Source: Peptostreptococcaceae bacterium
Lineage (GTDB): Bacteria > Bacillota > Clostridia > Peptostreptococcales > Peptostreptococcaceae
NCBI GenBank assembly: GCA_029983575.1
Contig: JASBZE010000009.1
Location: 1 to 34,716, forward strand
Direction of reading: 5' to 3'
Length of the DNA stretch: 34,716 nt
In this document: positions 8,540-17,094 of the stretch, one piece after another
How positions within the stretch are numbered: position 1 is the stretch's first letter
Layout of the letters: every line of letters starts with the position of its first letter
Made by a program: the position numbers and the translations under genes
Notes under the pieces: generated by a model
Database searches by the model: none
Told to the model about the DNA's origin: nothing
What the model saw: only the letters and a program-made list of their open reading frames with translations

Positions 8540-10627
8540 CTATAAAAGCACTTTTCTTGATAGATCTATTCTATCCTTATCGTCAATGTCAATTATCTTA
8601 ACTTCTACCTCATCACCTACTGCTAGTACATCTTCTACCTTATTTACTCTCTCTCTAGAGATTTGGCTGATGTGTAAAAGTCCTTCTTTACCAGGGAGAA
8701 TTTCCACAAATGCTCCGAAATTCATAAGTCTAGTTACAGTACCCTTATAAACCTTTCCTATTTCAGGCTCCTCTACTATACTTTCGATGATTTTCTTAGC
8801 CTTGTCGATATTTTCCATTTCAACTCCAGAAATATAGACTTCTCCAGTTTGTTCGATATCTATTTTTACGCCTGTTTCGTCTATTATCTTGTTGATTACT
8901 TTACCTCCTGGTCCGATTATATCTCTTATCTTATCAGGATTGATAAGAAGCTTTATAATTTTTGGTGCATATGGAGAAAGTTCTGGTCTTGGCTCAGATA
9001 TTACTTTCCTCATCTCACCTAGAATATGCATTCTACCTTCTTTAGCTTGTTTAAGAGCTTGTTTAAGTATCGGCTCGTCAATACCAGCAATTTTTATATC
9101 CATTTGTATAGCAGTGACGCCGTGTTCAGTACCGGCTACCTTAAAGTCCATGTCACCAAGGTGATCTTCTAAACCTTGAATATCAGATAGAACTGTTACA
9201 TTTCCATTGTGTTTAATAAGTCCCATTGCTATACCGGCAACCATATCCTTAATAGGCACTCCCGCATCTAGAAGTGAAAGGGTTGATGCACATACACTGG
9301 CTTGAGAAGATGAACCGTTTGAACTAAGTACCTCAGAAACCAATCTTATTGCATATGGGAAGTCTTCTTGAGGTGGAATTACAGGAAGAAGAGCACGTTC
9401 AGCTAAGGCTCCATGTCCTATTTCCCTTCTACCAGGACCTCTAGAAGGCCTTGCTTCACCAACTGAATAAGCAGGGAAGTTATAATGGTGCATATATCTC
9501 TTATTTTCTTCCTCATCTAGTCCGTCGAGTTTTTGGACATCTCCAAGAGCTCCTAGTGTAGCAACATTAAGAACTTGAGTTTGCCCTCTAGTGAATATTG
9601 AAGAACCATGAGTTCTAGGTATCTTACCAGTTTCACACCAAATAGGTCTTATCTCTGTAGGTTTTCTATTGTCAGGTCTGATTTGATCATCTGATATAAG
9701 GGATCTGACCTCATTTTTAATTATATCTTCTACGACTTCTGCGACGTCTTTAGTTATATCTTCGCCCTCTTCAGCTTGAGATTGGAAGTACTCTATAACT
9801 TCCTCTGTTGCCTTGTCCATATTTTCTTGTCTTTCGGCCTTCTCAACTGTTTGTACAGCGTCTCTAATCTTATCTTTAGCGTATTCAACTACCTTTTCTC
9901 TAAGTTCAGGGTCAACCTCATGAAGTTCTACTTCTACCTTTTCTTTACCGACCTCACTCACTATATTCTCAATGAATTCAACTATTCTCTTAATTTCCTT
10001 GTGAGCGAGCATGATTCCATCTAGAACCTTCATTTCATCGACCTCTTCAGCACCGGCTTCAACCATCATAATTGCGTCCTTGGTACCGGAAACGACTAGA
10101 TGTAGTTTAGATTTTTCCCTTTGTTCGGAATTAGGGTTGATGACAAATTCATCATCTACCAATCCTACAAGTACTGAACCAGTTGGCCCATCAAAAGGTA
10201 TATCTGAAATTGATAGTGCTACAGAAGAACCAATCATAGCTACTATATCAGGTGTGCAGTCTTGATCTACTGATAGAACTGTTGCAACTACCTGTACGTC
10301 ATTTCTAAACCCCTTTGGGAAAAGAGGTCTAATAGGTCTATCTATAAGCCTTGAAGTTAATACTGCCTTTTCAGAAGGCTTACCTTCTCTTTTTAAAAAT
10401 CCACCAGGTATCTTACCCACAGAATATAGTTTTTCTTCGTAATCAACGCTTAGTGGAAAGAAATCTATACCATCTCTTGGTTTTTGTGATTTTGTTGTAT
10501 TTACCATTACCATACTGTCGCCGTATCTCACTAGACAGTTTCCATTTGCAAATTCAGCTAGCCTGCCAACCTCAACCGTTAGAGTCCTACCAGCAAGCTC
10601 CATTTCAAAAATTTTGTGTTCGAACAT
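8540..10627 (-). CDS. pnp: Polyribonucleotide nucleotidyltransferase (PNPase)
   Basis: PNPase is a trimeric 3'-5' phosphorolytic exoribonuclease of mRNA turnover. The 695-residue product has two RNase PH domains (about 10-230 and 310-540) joined by a helical linker. A KH domain follows (IGPGGKVINKIIDETG near residue 570), then an S1 domain at the C-terminus (GKVYKGTVTRLMNFGAFVE onward). The open frame extends to 10723, but that would translate through the rpsO terminator. The ATG at 10627 is chosen because GGAGGATTAAG precedes it and MFEHKIFEMELAGR is the standard N-terminus. It has its own extended -10 promoter and ends in a strong terminator. Confidence 0.98.
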   Translation of the reverse strand: MFEHKIFEMELAGRTLTVEVGRLAEFANGNCLVRYGDSMVMVNTTKSQKPRDGIDFFPLSVDYEEKLYSVGKIPGGFLKREGKPSEKAVLTSRLIDRPIRPLFPKGFRNDVQVVATVLSVDQDCTPDIVAMIGSSVALSISDIPFDGPTGSVLVGLVDDEFVINPNSEQREKSKLHLVVSGTKDAIMMVEAGAEEVDEMKVLDGIMLAHKEIKRIVEFIENIVSEVGKEKVEVELHEVDPELREKVVEYAKDKIRDAVQTVEKAERQENMDKATEEVIEYFQSQAEEGEDITKDVAEVVEDIIKNEVRSLISDDQIRPDNRKPTEIRPIWCETGKIPRTHGSSIFTRGQTQVLNVATLGALGDVQKLDGLDEEENKRYMHHYNFPAYSVGEARPSRGPGRREIGHGALAERALLPVIPPQEDFPYAIRLVSEVLSSNGSSSQASVCASTLSLLDAGVPIKDMVAGIAMGLIKHNGNVTVLSDIQGLEDHLGDMDFKVAGTEHGVTAIQMDIKIAGIDEPILKQALKQAKEGRMHILGEMRKVISEPRPELSPYAPKIIKLLINPDKIRDIIGPGGKVINKIIDETGVKIDIEQTGEVYISGVEMENIDKAKKIIESIVEEPEIGKVYKGTVTRLMNFGAFVEILPGKEGLLHISQISRERVNKVEDVLAVGDEVEVKIIDIDDKDRIDLSRKVLL

Positions 10628-10658
10628 CTTAATCCTCCTATTTAATTTTAACATTATT

Positions 10659-10667
10659 ATTATACCA
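10659..10667 (-). promoter_or_regulatory. Extended -10 promoter for pnp
   Basis: Minus strand TGGTATAAT is a perfect extended -10 element between the rpsO terminator and the pnp Shine-Dalgarno. No good -35 is seen. Confidence 0.6.
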
Positions 10668-10687
10668 TATTTTTTTAATAAAATCAT

Positions 10688-10723
10688 AAAAAAATGGACC
10701 CGCCATCTTATGGCCAGGTCCAT
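10688..10723 (-). terminator. Intrinsic terminator after rpsO
   Basis: A two-part stem (ATGGACC/GGTCCAT outside, GCCAT/ATGGC inside, 10694-10723) is followed on the minus strand by seven T. It starts 13 bases after the rpsO stop codon. Confidence 0.92.
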
Positions 10724-10736
10724 ATAGTGCCAGAAA

Positions 10737-10994
10737 CTACTTTCTTAGTCCAAGTCTAGCAATCAAAGTTCTGTAACCTTCAAGGTCTTTAGATTTTAGA
10801 TATCCAAGTAGGTTTCTTCTTCTACCTACTAATTTGAGTAGACCCCTTCTAGAGTGGTGGTCTTTTTTATGAACCTTTAAGTGTTCATTTAACTCGTTAA
10901 TTCTAGCTGTAAGTAAAGCTATTTGAACTTCTGGAGAACCAGTATCCCCTTCTGTTCTTCCAAAATCTTTAATAATTTGTTCTTTGTTGATCAT
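10737..10994 (-). CDS. rpsO: 30S ribosomal protein S15
   Basis: S15 is a primary 16S rRNA-binding protein of the small-subunit platform. The 85-residue product is slightly shorter than the usual 88-89 but complete, with the signature regions GDTGSPEVQIALLTARI and HHSRRGLLKLVGRRRNLL. The ATG at 10994 follows GGAGGT. It stands in the conserved ribF-rpsO-pnp order, is closed by its own terminator and is preceded by a leader with a stem-loop, so it is probably a separate, self-regulated unit. Confidence 0.98.
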   Translation of the reverse strand: MINKEQIIKDFGRTEGDTGSPEVQIALLTARINELNEHLKVHKKDHHSRRGLLKLVGRRRNLLGYLKSKDLEGYRTLIARLGLRK

Positions 10995-11015
10995 TTTGTA
11001 CCTCCATAATATATT

Positions 11016-11047
11016 ATACTCCTACAGCCAAGCATAAGTCGGAGTAT
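11016..11047 (-). promoter_or_regulatory. Stem-loop in the rpsO leader, possible S15 autoregulatory element
   Basis: ATACTCC and GGAGTAT form a perfect 7-bp stem around an 18-base loop, ending 21 bases before the rpsO start codon. S15 represses its own mRNA through leader structures in several bacteria. That role here is inferred from position only; I cannot match a known S15 leader class. Confidence 0.45.
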
Positions 11048-11075
11048 CAAATGCCTAGCGTGTGGATTTCAGTAA

Positions 11076-12020
11076 TTATTTTAACATATTTACGTCAGTT
11101 TTGCAAATAAAGTTTTCACGAATATACTCAGCATCTTTTTCAATCTGCTTTCCTAGTTCTTCAAGCGAGTCAAACTTAACCTCGTCTCTAATTCTCTCTA
11201 TAAATTCAAAAGTTATAATTTCACCATATATATTATCGTCAAAATCAAATATGTAGGTTTCTATTGAGTAGCCCTTGCCTTTTACTGTGGGATTGTATCC
11301 TACGTTTGTTGCTCCATAATAGTATTTATCTCTAACCTTTACTCTGGATGCGTATATACCACCCCTTGGCAGTACTCTACCGTCGTCAATCTCCATATTA
11401 GCTGTAGGAAAGCCGATTTTTCTTCCATTTTGTTTTGATTTATATACCTTTCCCTTCATGAGGAAAAATCTTCCGAGATAATCTTTAGCTTTTTTCATAT
11501 CCCCTGACTCAATTGCCTCCCTTATCAGAGTTGAGCTTATTCTTTGCCCCTCTCCTTTAATAGGGTTGAATACCTTGAGTTCATAGCCGTATTTTTCTAT
11601 CATGTCCTCTAGAAATCTAGCGTTACCTTCCCTATTTCTTGCAAAGGAAAAATCATGTCCAACTACTATTGATTTCATGTTTAATTTTCCAATTAAGTCT
11701 TCTCTTAAAAATTCTTCTGCAGATATTTTAGTCATATATTCATCGAAAGGGATAGTAACTAGAATATCCGCGCCTAAGTAATTTATAAAATCCTCTTTTT
11801 CCTCTTCTGACATAATATTTTTTACCGAATTCGGTTTGAAAAAATTTACTGGATGGTTGCTAAATGTAAATACTACTGATTTATAGCCAAGTGAATTAGC
11901 TCTATCAATGGTATATTTAATTAGCGTTTGATGACCAATATGAACCCCATCGAAGTTTCCTATAGTAACTACAGTTGATTCATTTATATTTATTTCATCA
12001 AGTGATTTATAGACCTTCAT
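11076..12020 (-). CDS. ribF: Bifunctional riboflavin kinase/FAD synthetase
   Basis: RibF phosphorylates riboflavin to FMN and adenylylates FMN to FAD. The 314-residue product has the N-terminal nucleotidyltransferase domain with TIGNFDGVHIGHQTLI (about 20-35) and a later ISSTLIREAI motif. The C-terminal riboflavin kinase domain begins near residue 180 (GKVYKSKQNGRKIGFPTAN) and contains the GGIYASRV stretch. The start ATG at 12020 is preceded by AGAGGTGA. It lies directly after truB as in many Bacillota. The product cofactors serve the flavodoxin and flavoprotein at the other end of the window, but nothing links them genetically. Confidence 0.97.
   Translation of the reverse strand: MKVYKSLDEININESTVVTIGNFDGVHIGHQTLIKYTIDRANSLGYKSVVFTFSNHPVNFFKPNSVKNIMSEEEKEDFINYLGADILVTIPFDEYMTKISAEEFLREDLIGKLNMKSIVVGHDFSFARNREGNARFLEDMIEKYGYELKVFNPIKGEGQRISSTLIREAIESGDMKKAKDYLGRFFLMKGKVYKSKQNGRKIGFPTANMEIDDGRVLPRGGIYASRVKVRDKYYYGATNVGYNPTVKGKGYSIETYIFDFDDNIYGEIITFEFIERIRDEVKFDSLEELGKQIEKDAEYIRENFICKTDVNMLK
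11078..11086 (-). promoter_or_regulatory. Candidate rpsO promoter (extended -10)
   Basis: Minus strand TGTTAAAAT at the very end of ribF fits an extended -10 element, with a TTGCAA 18 bases upstream as a possible -35. It would place the start of the rpsO leader near 11071. Confidence 0.4.
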
Positions 12021-12069
12021 AATTCACCTCTTGTATCAAAAATTTGTGTCAATTATTGCCGACGTATAT

Positions 12070-12984
12070 TTAATTCCCCATATAGAACCTTTTAACACCA
12101 TAGAGATGCTTTTTGTTTTGATAATCGGTAAGTTTTCCTATACCTAAAAATAGTCCATCACAATATACACGGTAACTTTCTTTTTGAGTTGTTTCCTCTG
12201 TAACAGTATATCTCTCAGGGTTTATTTTTCCTCCGTTTAGATAATACTTCATTGCATTTTTGTTTATATCTATTCTCCCAATGTCTTTGAGGGCATAATC
12301 CACGTCGTATAGATATTTTTCTAGTCTTTTTTCTTCGGATAGCGAGTGGATTTCATCTAGTGTCAATGAATCTTCTAAATGAAAATTCCCGGTTGACTCT
12401 CTAAGCAGAAAAGACATATAAGCTCCTGTGTTTAGCACATCACCGACGTCCTTACAGAGGCTTCTGATATATGTCCCCTTAGAACAATGTACTCTAAATA
12501 ATACCTTTGGAATATCTATAGATATTACCTCTATGGAATGTATTTTTACCTTCCTGATTTTAGGTTCTATATTTTCGAGGCCCTCTTCTCTGGCGATATC
12601 AGACATTCTTTTTCCATTGACTTTTAATGCTGAGTATATTGGAGCTTTCTGTTCAATTTCTCCTATATATGAATTTAGGGCACGAATTATATCATTCTCT
12701 TTTGTATTGGAATAATCACTTCTTTCCATAACCATACCTGATGAGTCATAGGTATCCGTCACTGCTCCAAGTGTCATTTCGCAAAGGTAGGTTTTATCTT
12801 TTTCTAAAATGAGATCACATACCTTTGTAGCTCTATTTATACATATAGGTAAAACACCAGCTGCATCAGAATCAAGGGTGCCAGTATGCCCTACTTTTTT
12901 TGTACCGAATACTCTTTTCATTTCCTTTACGACATCAAATGAGGTCATTCCTGGTGGTTTTAATACATTTATTATCTTATCCAT
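12070..12984 (-). CDS. truB: tRNA pseudouridine(55) synthase TruB
   Basis: TruB converts U55 of the tRNA T-loop to pseudouridine. The 304-residue product shows the N-terminal INVLKPPGMTSFDVV and the catalytic motif GHTGTLDSDAAGVLP with the aspartate at D38. The more common version of this motif has Pro after that aspartate where Ser stands here. The frame runs back to 13014, but the ATG at 12984 is preferred because it gives the standard N-terminus and follows AAAAAGGAAAAT. Upstream is nrnA, downstream ribF, in the same direction. Confidence 0.96.
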   Translation of the reverse strand: MDKIINVLKPPGMTSFDVVKEMKRVFGTKKVGHTGTLDSDAAGVLPICINRATKVCDLILEKDKTYLCEMTLGAVTDTYDSSGMVMERSDYSNTKENDIIRALNSYIGEIEQKAPIYSALKVNGKRMSDIAREEGLENIEPKIRKVKIHSIEVISIDIPKVLFRVHCSKGTYIRSLCKDVGDVLNTGAYMSFLLRESTGNFHLEDSLTLDEIHSLSEEKRLEKYLYDVDYALKDIGRIDINKNAMKYYLNGGKINPERYTVTEETTQKESYRVYCDGLFLGIGKLTDYQNKKHLYGVKRFYMGN

Positions 12985-13058
12985 ATTTTCCTTTTTCTTT
13001 TTGTAAAATCCCATTGTAAATTTCCATATAAAAATAACTATGGATTAATTTACTTTTT

Positions 13059-14087
13059 CTAATACACGGCCTTTTTAACTGCTTCTACTATAGTTTTTAT
13101 AGCATCTTCCTTAGTTGTGTAAAGAGAAAGGCCTGAAGCCCTCTTATGGCCGCCTCCGCCTAAGCTTTTAGCTACTTCACTTACATCTATGTAGTTTTTA
13201 GACCTTAGGCTCACCTTAAATTCTCCAGGAGATTTTTGTTTTATAAAAATCCCGACTTCTATTCCTTCGATGTCTCTTGCGTAATCTGTTATAATATCTA
13301 TCTGATCATATGAAACGGAGTATTTTTTCATCATTTCAATGTCTACCACTATGAGAGAAACCTTATCCCCTATTATCTCTATGTTATTTATAGCTTCACC
13401 TAATATTTTTAAAACATTTAAATCCATATTCTGAAAAAGCTTAGTTACGATTTCTTGTTTTTTTGCACCGCGCTCTAGAAGATATGCCCCCGCCCTTAAT
13501 GTAGACGGTGATGAAGATTCATACTTAAAGTTTCCAGTATCGGTTAATATACCAGCATAGAGCGATGTAGCAACGTCCTCATCGATTAGTTTTTCATCTA
13601 ATACCTTTTCCATATACAATATAAGGTTAAAGCAAAGTTCACATGAAGATGAGTATTCTGCGATTACGTAATTATATTTTCCATAGCTGTCATTTGTATT
13701 GTGATGATCTATGTTAATTATAAACTCAGCCTCGTCTTTTAGGCTTTGAGAAGTGCAGATCCTGTCATTATCTGCTGAATCAAATGATATTAAAATATAC
13801 TTATCTTCGTTTATTTTTCTAAATTCATCAGATGTATATTTTTTGACACCTTCGCATAAAAATCCTAGATCGCCGGGGATGAGATCATCTAAAACGTAGT
13901 AGACTTTTTTATTAAGCTTATTAATAGCCTTTATGAAGCCCATGGTAGAGCCCACATTATCTCCATCAGGGCTTACATGTGAGCTCACTACCAAGGTGTC
14001 ATATTTTTTTATAGAATCGATTATATTATCTAAGTCATCTTTTTTAGGAATAGTATCTATTATGTTTTTTGCTGTTAAGTCTAACAT
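13059..14087 (-). CDS. nrnA: DHH-family bifunctional oligoribonuclease/pAp phosphatase (NrnA)
   Basis: NrnA-type enzymes degrade short RNA oligonucleotides to mononucleotides and dephosphorylate 3'-phosphoadenosine 5'-phosphate; some members also hydrolyse c-di-AMP breakdown products. The 342-residue product has the DHH-domain metal ligands H37, D41, D43 (HVSPDGDN), D103 (SFDSADND) and D127-H128-H129 (IDHHNTND). The C-terminal DHHA1 domain has GGGGHKRASG. It starts 2 bases after the rbfA stop, with AGGAGAG in front, so it is coupled to rbfA. This placement between rbfA and truB is common in clostridia. Confidence 0.95.
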   Translation of the reverse strand: MLDLTAKNIIDTIPKKDDLDNIIDSIKKYDTLVVSSHVSPDGDNVGSTMGFIKAINKLNKKVYYVLDDLIPGDLGFLCEGVKKYTSDEFRKINEDKYILISFDSADNDRICTSQSLKDEAEFIINIDHHNTNDSYGKYNYVIAEYSSSCELCFNLILYMEKVLDEKLIDEDVATSLYAGILTDTGNFKYESSSPSTLRAGAYLLERGAKKQEIVTKLFQNMDLNVLKILGEAINNIEIIGDKVSLIVVDIEMMKKYSVSYDQIDIITDYARDIEGIEVGIFIKQKSPGEFKVSLRSKNYIDVSEVAKSLGGGGHKRASGLSLYTTKEDAIKTIVEAVKKAVY

Positions 14088-14089
14088 TA

Positions 14090-14473
14090 TTACTCTCCTA
14101 CTTCTTCATTAGACGAACTATTTTCCATATCGTGTTTAGTGACCTTTTTGATTAATTCGTCCATATACATTCCCCTATCCAGTGAATCGTCGATCTTAAA
14201 GACTATCTCTGGTATATATCTTAGTTTTATTTCTTTACCTACTTCTCTCCTTATAAATCCACCCGCGTGTTTTAGACCTTCAAGCACTTCTTCTTTATTT
14301 TCTGAGAGTATGCTCACGTAGGTAAAGGCATACCTTAGGTCGTTTGTCACTTCTACATCAGTGACACTTACCATAGTATTTATTCTAGGATCTTTAATTC
14401 CGTCAATTAGAAGCTTACTTATAACCTTTTTTATCTCTTCAGCTATTCTTCTAGTTCTATTTCTTGATGTCAT
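14090..14473 (-). CDS. rbfA: 30S ribosome-binding factor RbfA
   Basis: RbfA assists late maturation of the 16S rRNA 5' end and the 30S subunit. The 127-residue product shows the KH-like fold with RIAEEIKKVISKLLIDGIKDPRI at the N-terminus and IPEIVFKIDDSLDRGMYMDELI near the end. The frame opens at 14515, but the ATG at 14473 follows AAAAGAGGTAATT and gives the usual N-terminus. It lies between infB and nrnA. Confidence 0.97.
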   Translation of the reverse strand: MTSRNRTRRIAEEIKKVISKLLIDGIKDPRINTMVSVTDVEVTNDLRYAFTYVSILSENKEEVLEGLKHAGGFIRREVGKEIKLRYIPEIVFKIDDSLDRGMYMDELIKKVTKHDMENSSSNEEVGE

Positions 14474-14520
14474 AATTACCTCTTTTCTGGACGGCGAAGT
14501 CTGTTGTAAAAGCAATTTTT

Positions 14521-16458
14521 TTATTTGAGCTTTCTTTCGACTTCTTTAGTAATATACGCTTCAACGATGTCTCCTTGTTTTATATCGTTGTAATTTACAA
14601 AACTTAGACCGCATTCATAACCTGCGCTCACTTCTTTAACATCGTCTTTAAATCTCTTAAGTGCTGCTAGTTCACCATCGTGTATAATTATTCCGTCTCT
14701 TACTATTCTTACCTTTGAGTTTCTAAGTACCTTACCTGAAAGTACGTAACATCCTGCAACTGTACCAACTCCAGATATCTTGTAGATTTCTCTAATTTCA
14801 ACTTTACCCGTATCTTCATCAACGTATTCAGGATCTAGCATTCCCGTCATAGCCGCCTCAATATCCTCAATAGCTTTGTAGATGATTGTATAAGTTCTCA
14901 TATCTACCTTCTCACTTTCAGCTAGAGAGTCTGCGCCTAATACAGGTCTTACGTTAAATCCAATGATGATTGCATTTGAAGCAGATGCTAGCAGAACGTC
15001 TGATTCAGTAATGGCGCCAACTGCTCCGTGGATTACTTTTACTTGTATCTCATCGTTTGAAAGCCTCTCAAGTGATTGTTTTACCGCTTGAACTGATCCC
15101 TGTACATCGGCTTTTACAACTATGTTAAGCTCTTTAACCTGACCTTGACTCATTTGTTCAAACAGTGCATCTAATGATAATTTACTTGATGACTTCATCT
15201 GTTCTTCTCTTTGAATTTCTTGTCTCTTTTCTGATATTAGCCTAGCTGCCTTATCTGTAGGAACGGCTACAAATTGATCCCCACCTTGAGGTACGTCGCT
15301 TAATCCCAATATCTCAACTGCTGTTGAAGGAGTGGCCTGTTTAACTCTTTTTCCTACTGAGTTAATCATAGCCCTTACCTTACCAGAAGTCACACCAGCA
15401 ACTATAGGATCTCCAACCTTAAGTGTTCCGCTCTGTACCAATACAGTGGCTACTGGACCTCTACCCTTATCCAGCTCTGCTTCTATTACAGTACCGACAG
15501 CTCTTTTATTAGGGTTAGCTTTAAGCTCCTCAACTTCAGCAACTAATAGTATCATTTCAAGAAGCTGATCGATATTTTTATCAAACTTAGCTGATACCGG
15601 TACGGAAATTACATCTCCTCCCCAGTCTTCTACAAGAAGTCCTTGTTCAGAAAGCTCTTGTTTAACTCTATCAGGGTTGGCCTGTGGTTTATCTATTTTA
15701 TTTATAGCTACTATTATAGGTACTTCAGCGGCCTTTGCGTGGTTTATAGCCTCTATTGTCTGTGGCATTATGCCGTCGTCAGCAGCTACTACAAGTATTG
15801 CTATATCAGTAACTTGAGCACCTCTAGCCCTCATTGAAGTAAAGGCCTCGTGACCGGGTGTATCTAAAAATACTATTTTTTGTCCATGAACGGTTACTTC
15901 TGAGGCACCTATGTGCTGAGTGATACCTCCTGCTTCTCCACTGATTACATTTGTTTTTCTGATTGCATCGAGAAGTGAAGTCTTACCGTGGTCTACGTGA
16001 CCCATTACAGTAACAACTGGTGGTCTATGTACTAGATCTTTTTCATCATCTTCTTCTATTTCCAGAAGTTTATCTATCTCTTCTTCTTCATCGATTGATG
16101 CTTGGCTCATAACTAAGTCATATCCAAAGTCTTTTGCCACCAACTGAGCAATTTCAAAAGATATATCTTGATTAATATTTGCCATTGTACCCATCTTCAT
16201 CAGTTTAACTATAACTTCTGAAGCCTGTTTATTCATTTTTTCTGCTAGTTCTTGTACAGTGATCTTTCCTTCGTACTCTATAGTATTACCAGAAGATTTT
16301 TCTTCATCTAGAAGTTCATACACTAGTTCTAACTCATCTTCTGATATCACTGATTCCTTGTTCTTTACCTCAATGCCAATATCTTTTAACGTATTTATAA
16401 GATCATTTGGTTTCATACCGTATTCTTTGGCAATTTGGTATACTCTTGTCTCTTTCAC
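14521..16458 (-). CDS. infB: Translation initiation factor IF-2
   Basis: IF-2 is the GTPase that delivers initiator tRNA to the ribosome and promotes subunit joining. The 645-residue product is a short form: two small IF2N modules in the first 125 residues, then an acidic linker. The G domain has GHVDHGKT at about 153-160, DTPGHEAF and NKID, followed by domains II, III and the C2 domain. A GTG start at 16458 is chosen because GGGAGGTGATC stands just before it; the in-frame ATG at 16473 would overlap that site. It follows ylxQ as in Bacillus. Confidence 0.97.
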   Translation of the reverse strand: MKETRVYQIAKEYGMKPNDLINTLKDIGIEVKNKESVISEDELELVYELLDEEKSSGNTIEYEGKITVQELAEKMNKQASEVIVKLMKMGTMANINQDISFEIAQLVAKDFGYDLVMSQASIDEEEEIDKLLEIEEDDEKDLVHRPPVVTVMGHVDHGKTSLLDAIRKTNVISGEAGGITQHIGASEVTVHGQKIVFLDTPGHEAFTSMRARGAQVTDIAILVVAADDGIMPQTIEAINHAKAAEVPIIVAINKIDKPQANPDRVKQELSEQGLLVEDWGGDVISVPVSAKFDKNIDQLLEMILLVAEVEELKANPNKRAVGTVIEAELDKGRGPVATVLVQSGTLKVGDPIVAGVTSGKVRAMINSVGKRVKQATPSTAVEILGLSDVPQGGDQFVAVPTDKAARLISEKRQEIQREEQMKSSSKLSLDALFEQMSQGQVKELNIVVKADVQGSVQAVKQSLERLSNDEIQVKVIHGAVGAITESDVLLASASNAIIIGFNVRPVLGADSLAESEKVDMRTYTIIYKAIEDIEAAMTGMLDPEYVDEDTGKVEIREIYKISGVGTVAGCYVLSGKVLRNSKVRIVRDGIIIHDGELAALKRFKDDVKEVSAGYECGLSFVNYNDIKQGDIVEAYITKEVERKLK

Positions 16459-16479
16459 AAGATCACCTCCCATAATATT

Positions 16480-16803
16480 TTATCCGTTTTCTAACGAGAT
16501 ATAGCTAAGTAAAGACTTAGCTGCTTTTTTGTCCATAACTCCTATTACAGATCTATAGTCCTTGCCTATAGATCTGCCAAGGCTTTGTTTATCAGAGATC
16601 TCCATAACTGGAACACCCCTATACTTTGCCTTGTCATTAAATCTCTTCTTTGTGTTATCCGATGCATCGCCCGCTAAAATAACTAAACTCAAATTTTCTT
16701 TTTTTAGTTCATTTAGCACCGTATCCTCACCAGAAACTATATTTCTTCCCTTCATAAGAAGACCTAGAAGGGAGAGCACCTTATATTCACTAGTTTTCAT
16801 CAT
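16480..16803 (-). CDS. ylxQ: YlxQ-like ribosomal L7Ae-family protein
   Basis: The 107-residue protein belongs to the L7Ae/L30e RNA-binding family found between nusA and infB in Bacillota. The family pattern is visible in SLLGLLMKGRNIVSGEDTVLNELK, then LSLVILAGDASDNTKKRF and VGRSIG-like SLGRSIGKDYRSVIGVMD. Members bind kink-turn RNA; the physiological target is uncertain. Its start overlaps the end of ylxR by 14 bases. A second ATG at 16800 is equally possible. Confidence 0.92.
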   Translation of the reverse strand: MMKTSEYKVLSLLGLLMKGRNIVSGEDTVLNELKKENLSLVILAGDASDNTKKRFNDKAKYRGVPVMEISDKQSLGRSIGKDYRSVIGVMDKKAAKSLLSYISLENG

Positions 16804-17068
16804 TGTAATTATTGAGTTCCTTTAGTAATTCATCGTAAACAGAGTCATCTACATCAATCTTAAAAGCTCTGTTTAAAGCCTTTGTCTTTATAGCTTTAGT
16901 TAGGCACTCTTTGGTTGCGCAAACATAAGCACCACGACCATTGGCTTTGTTAGTGGGATCTATAAATATCTCTCCGTCTTTATTTTTTACTATTCTAAGT
17001 AGGCTTTTCTTTGCATCCCTCGAATTACAAGCTATACACTTTCTTTCAGGTATTTTCTTTTTCTTCAT
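16790..17068 (-). CDS. ylxR: YlxR/RnpM family RNA-binding protein
   Basis: The 92-residue basic protein has the family signature RKCIACNSRDAKKSLLRIVK at the N-terminus and GRGAYVCATKECLTKAIK in the middle. YlxR proteins are small nucleic-acid-binding proteins of the nusA-infB operon; in Bacillus subtilis the protein is reported to bind and modulate RNase P (name rnpM). Two cysteine pairs (CIAC, CATKEC) are visible. It starts 26 bases after the nusA stop. Confidence 0.95.
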   Translation of the reverse strand: MKKKKIPERKCIACNSRDAKKSLLRIVKNKDGEIFIDPTNKANGRGAYVCATKECLTKAIKTKALNRAFKIDVDDSVYDELLKELNNYNDEN

Positions 17069-17094
17069 AATATCACCACTATTAATTTGAATTT

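Noticed and set aside
10628..10723. N-terminal extension of PNPase
   Set aside because: The extra 32 codons run through the rpsO terminator and the pnp promoter and match no PNPase N-terminus.
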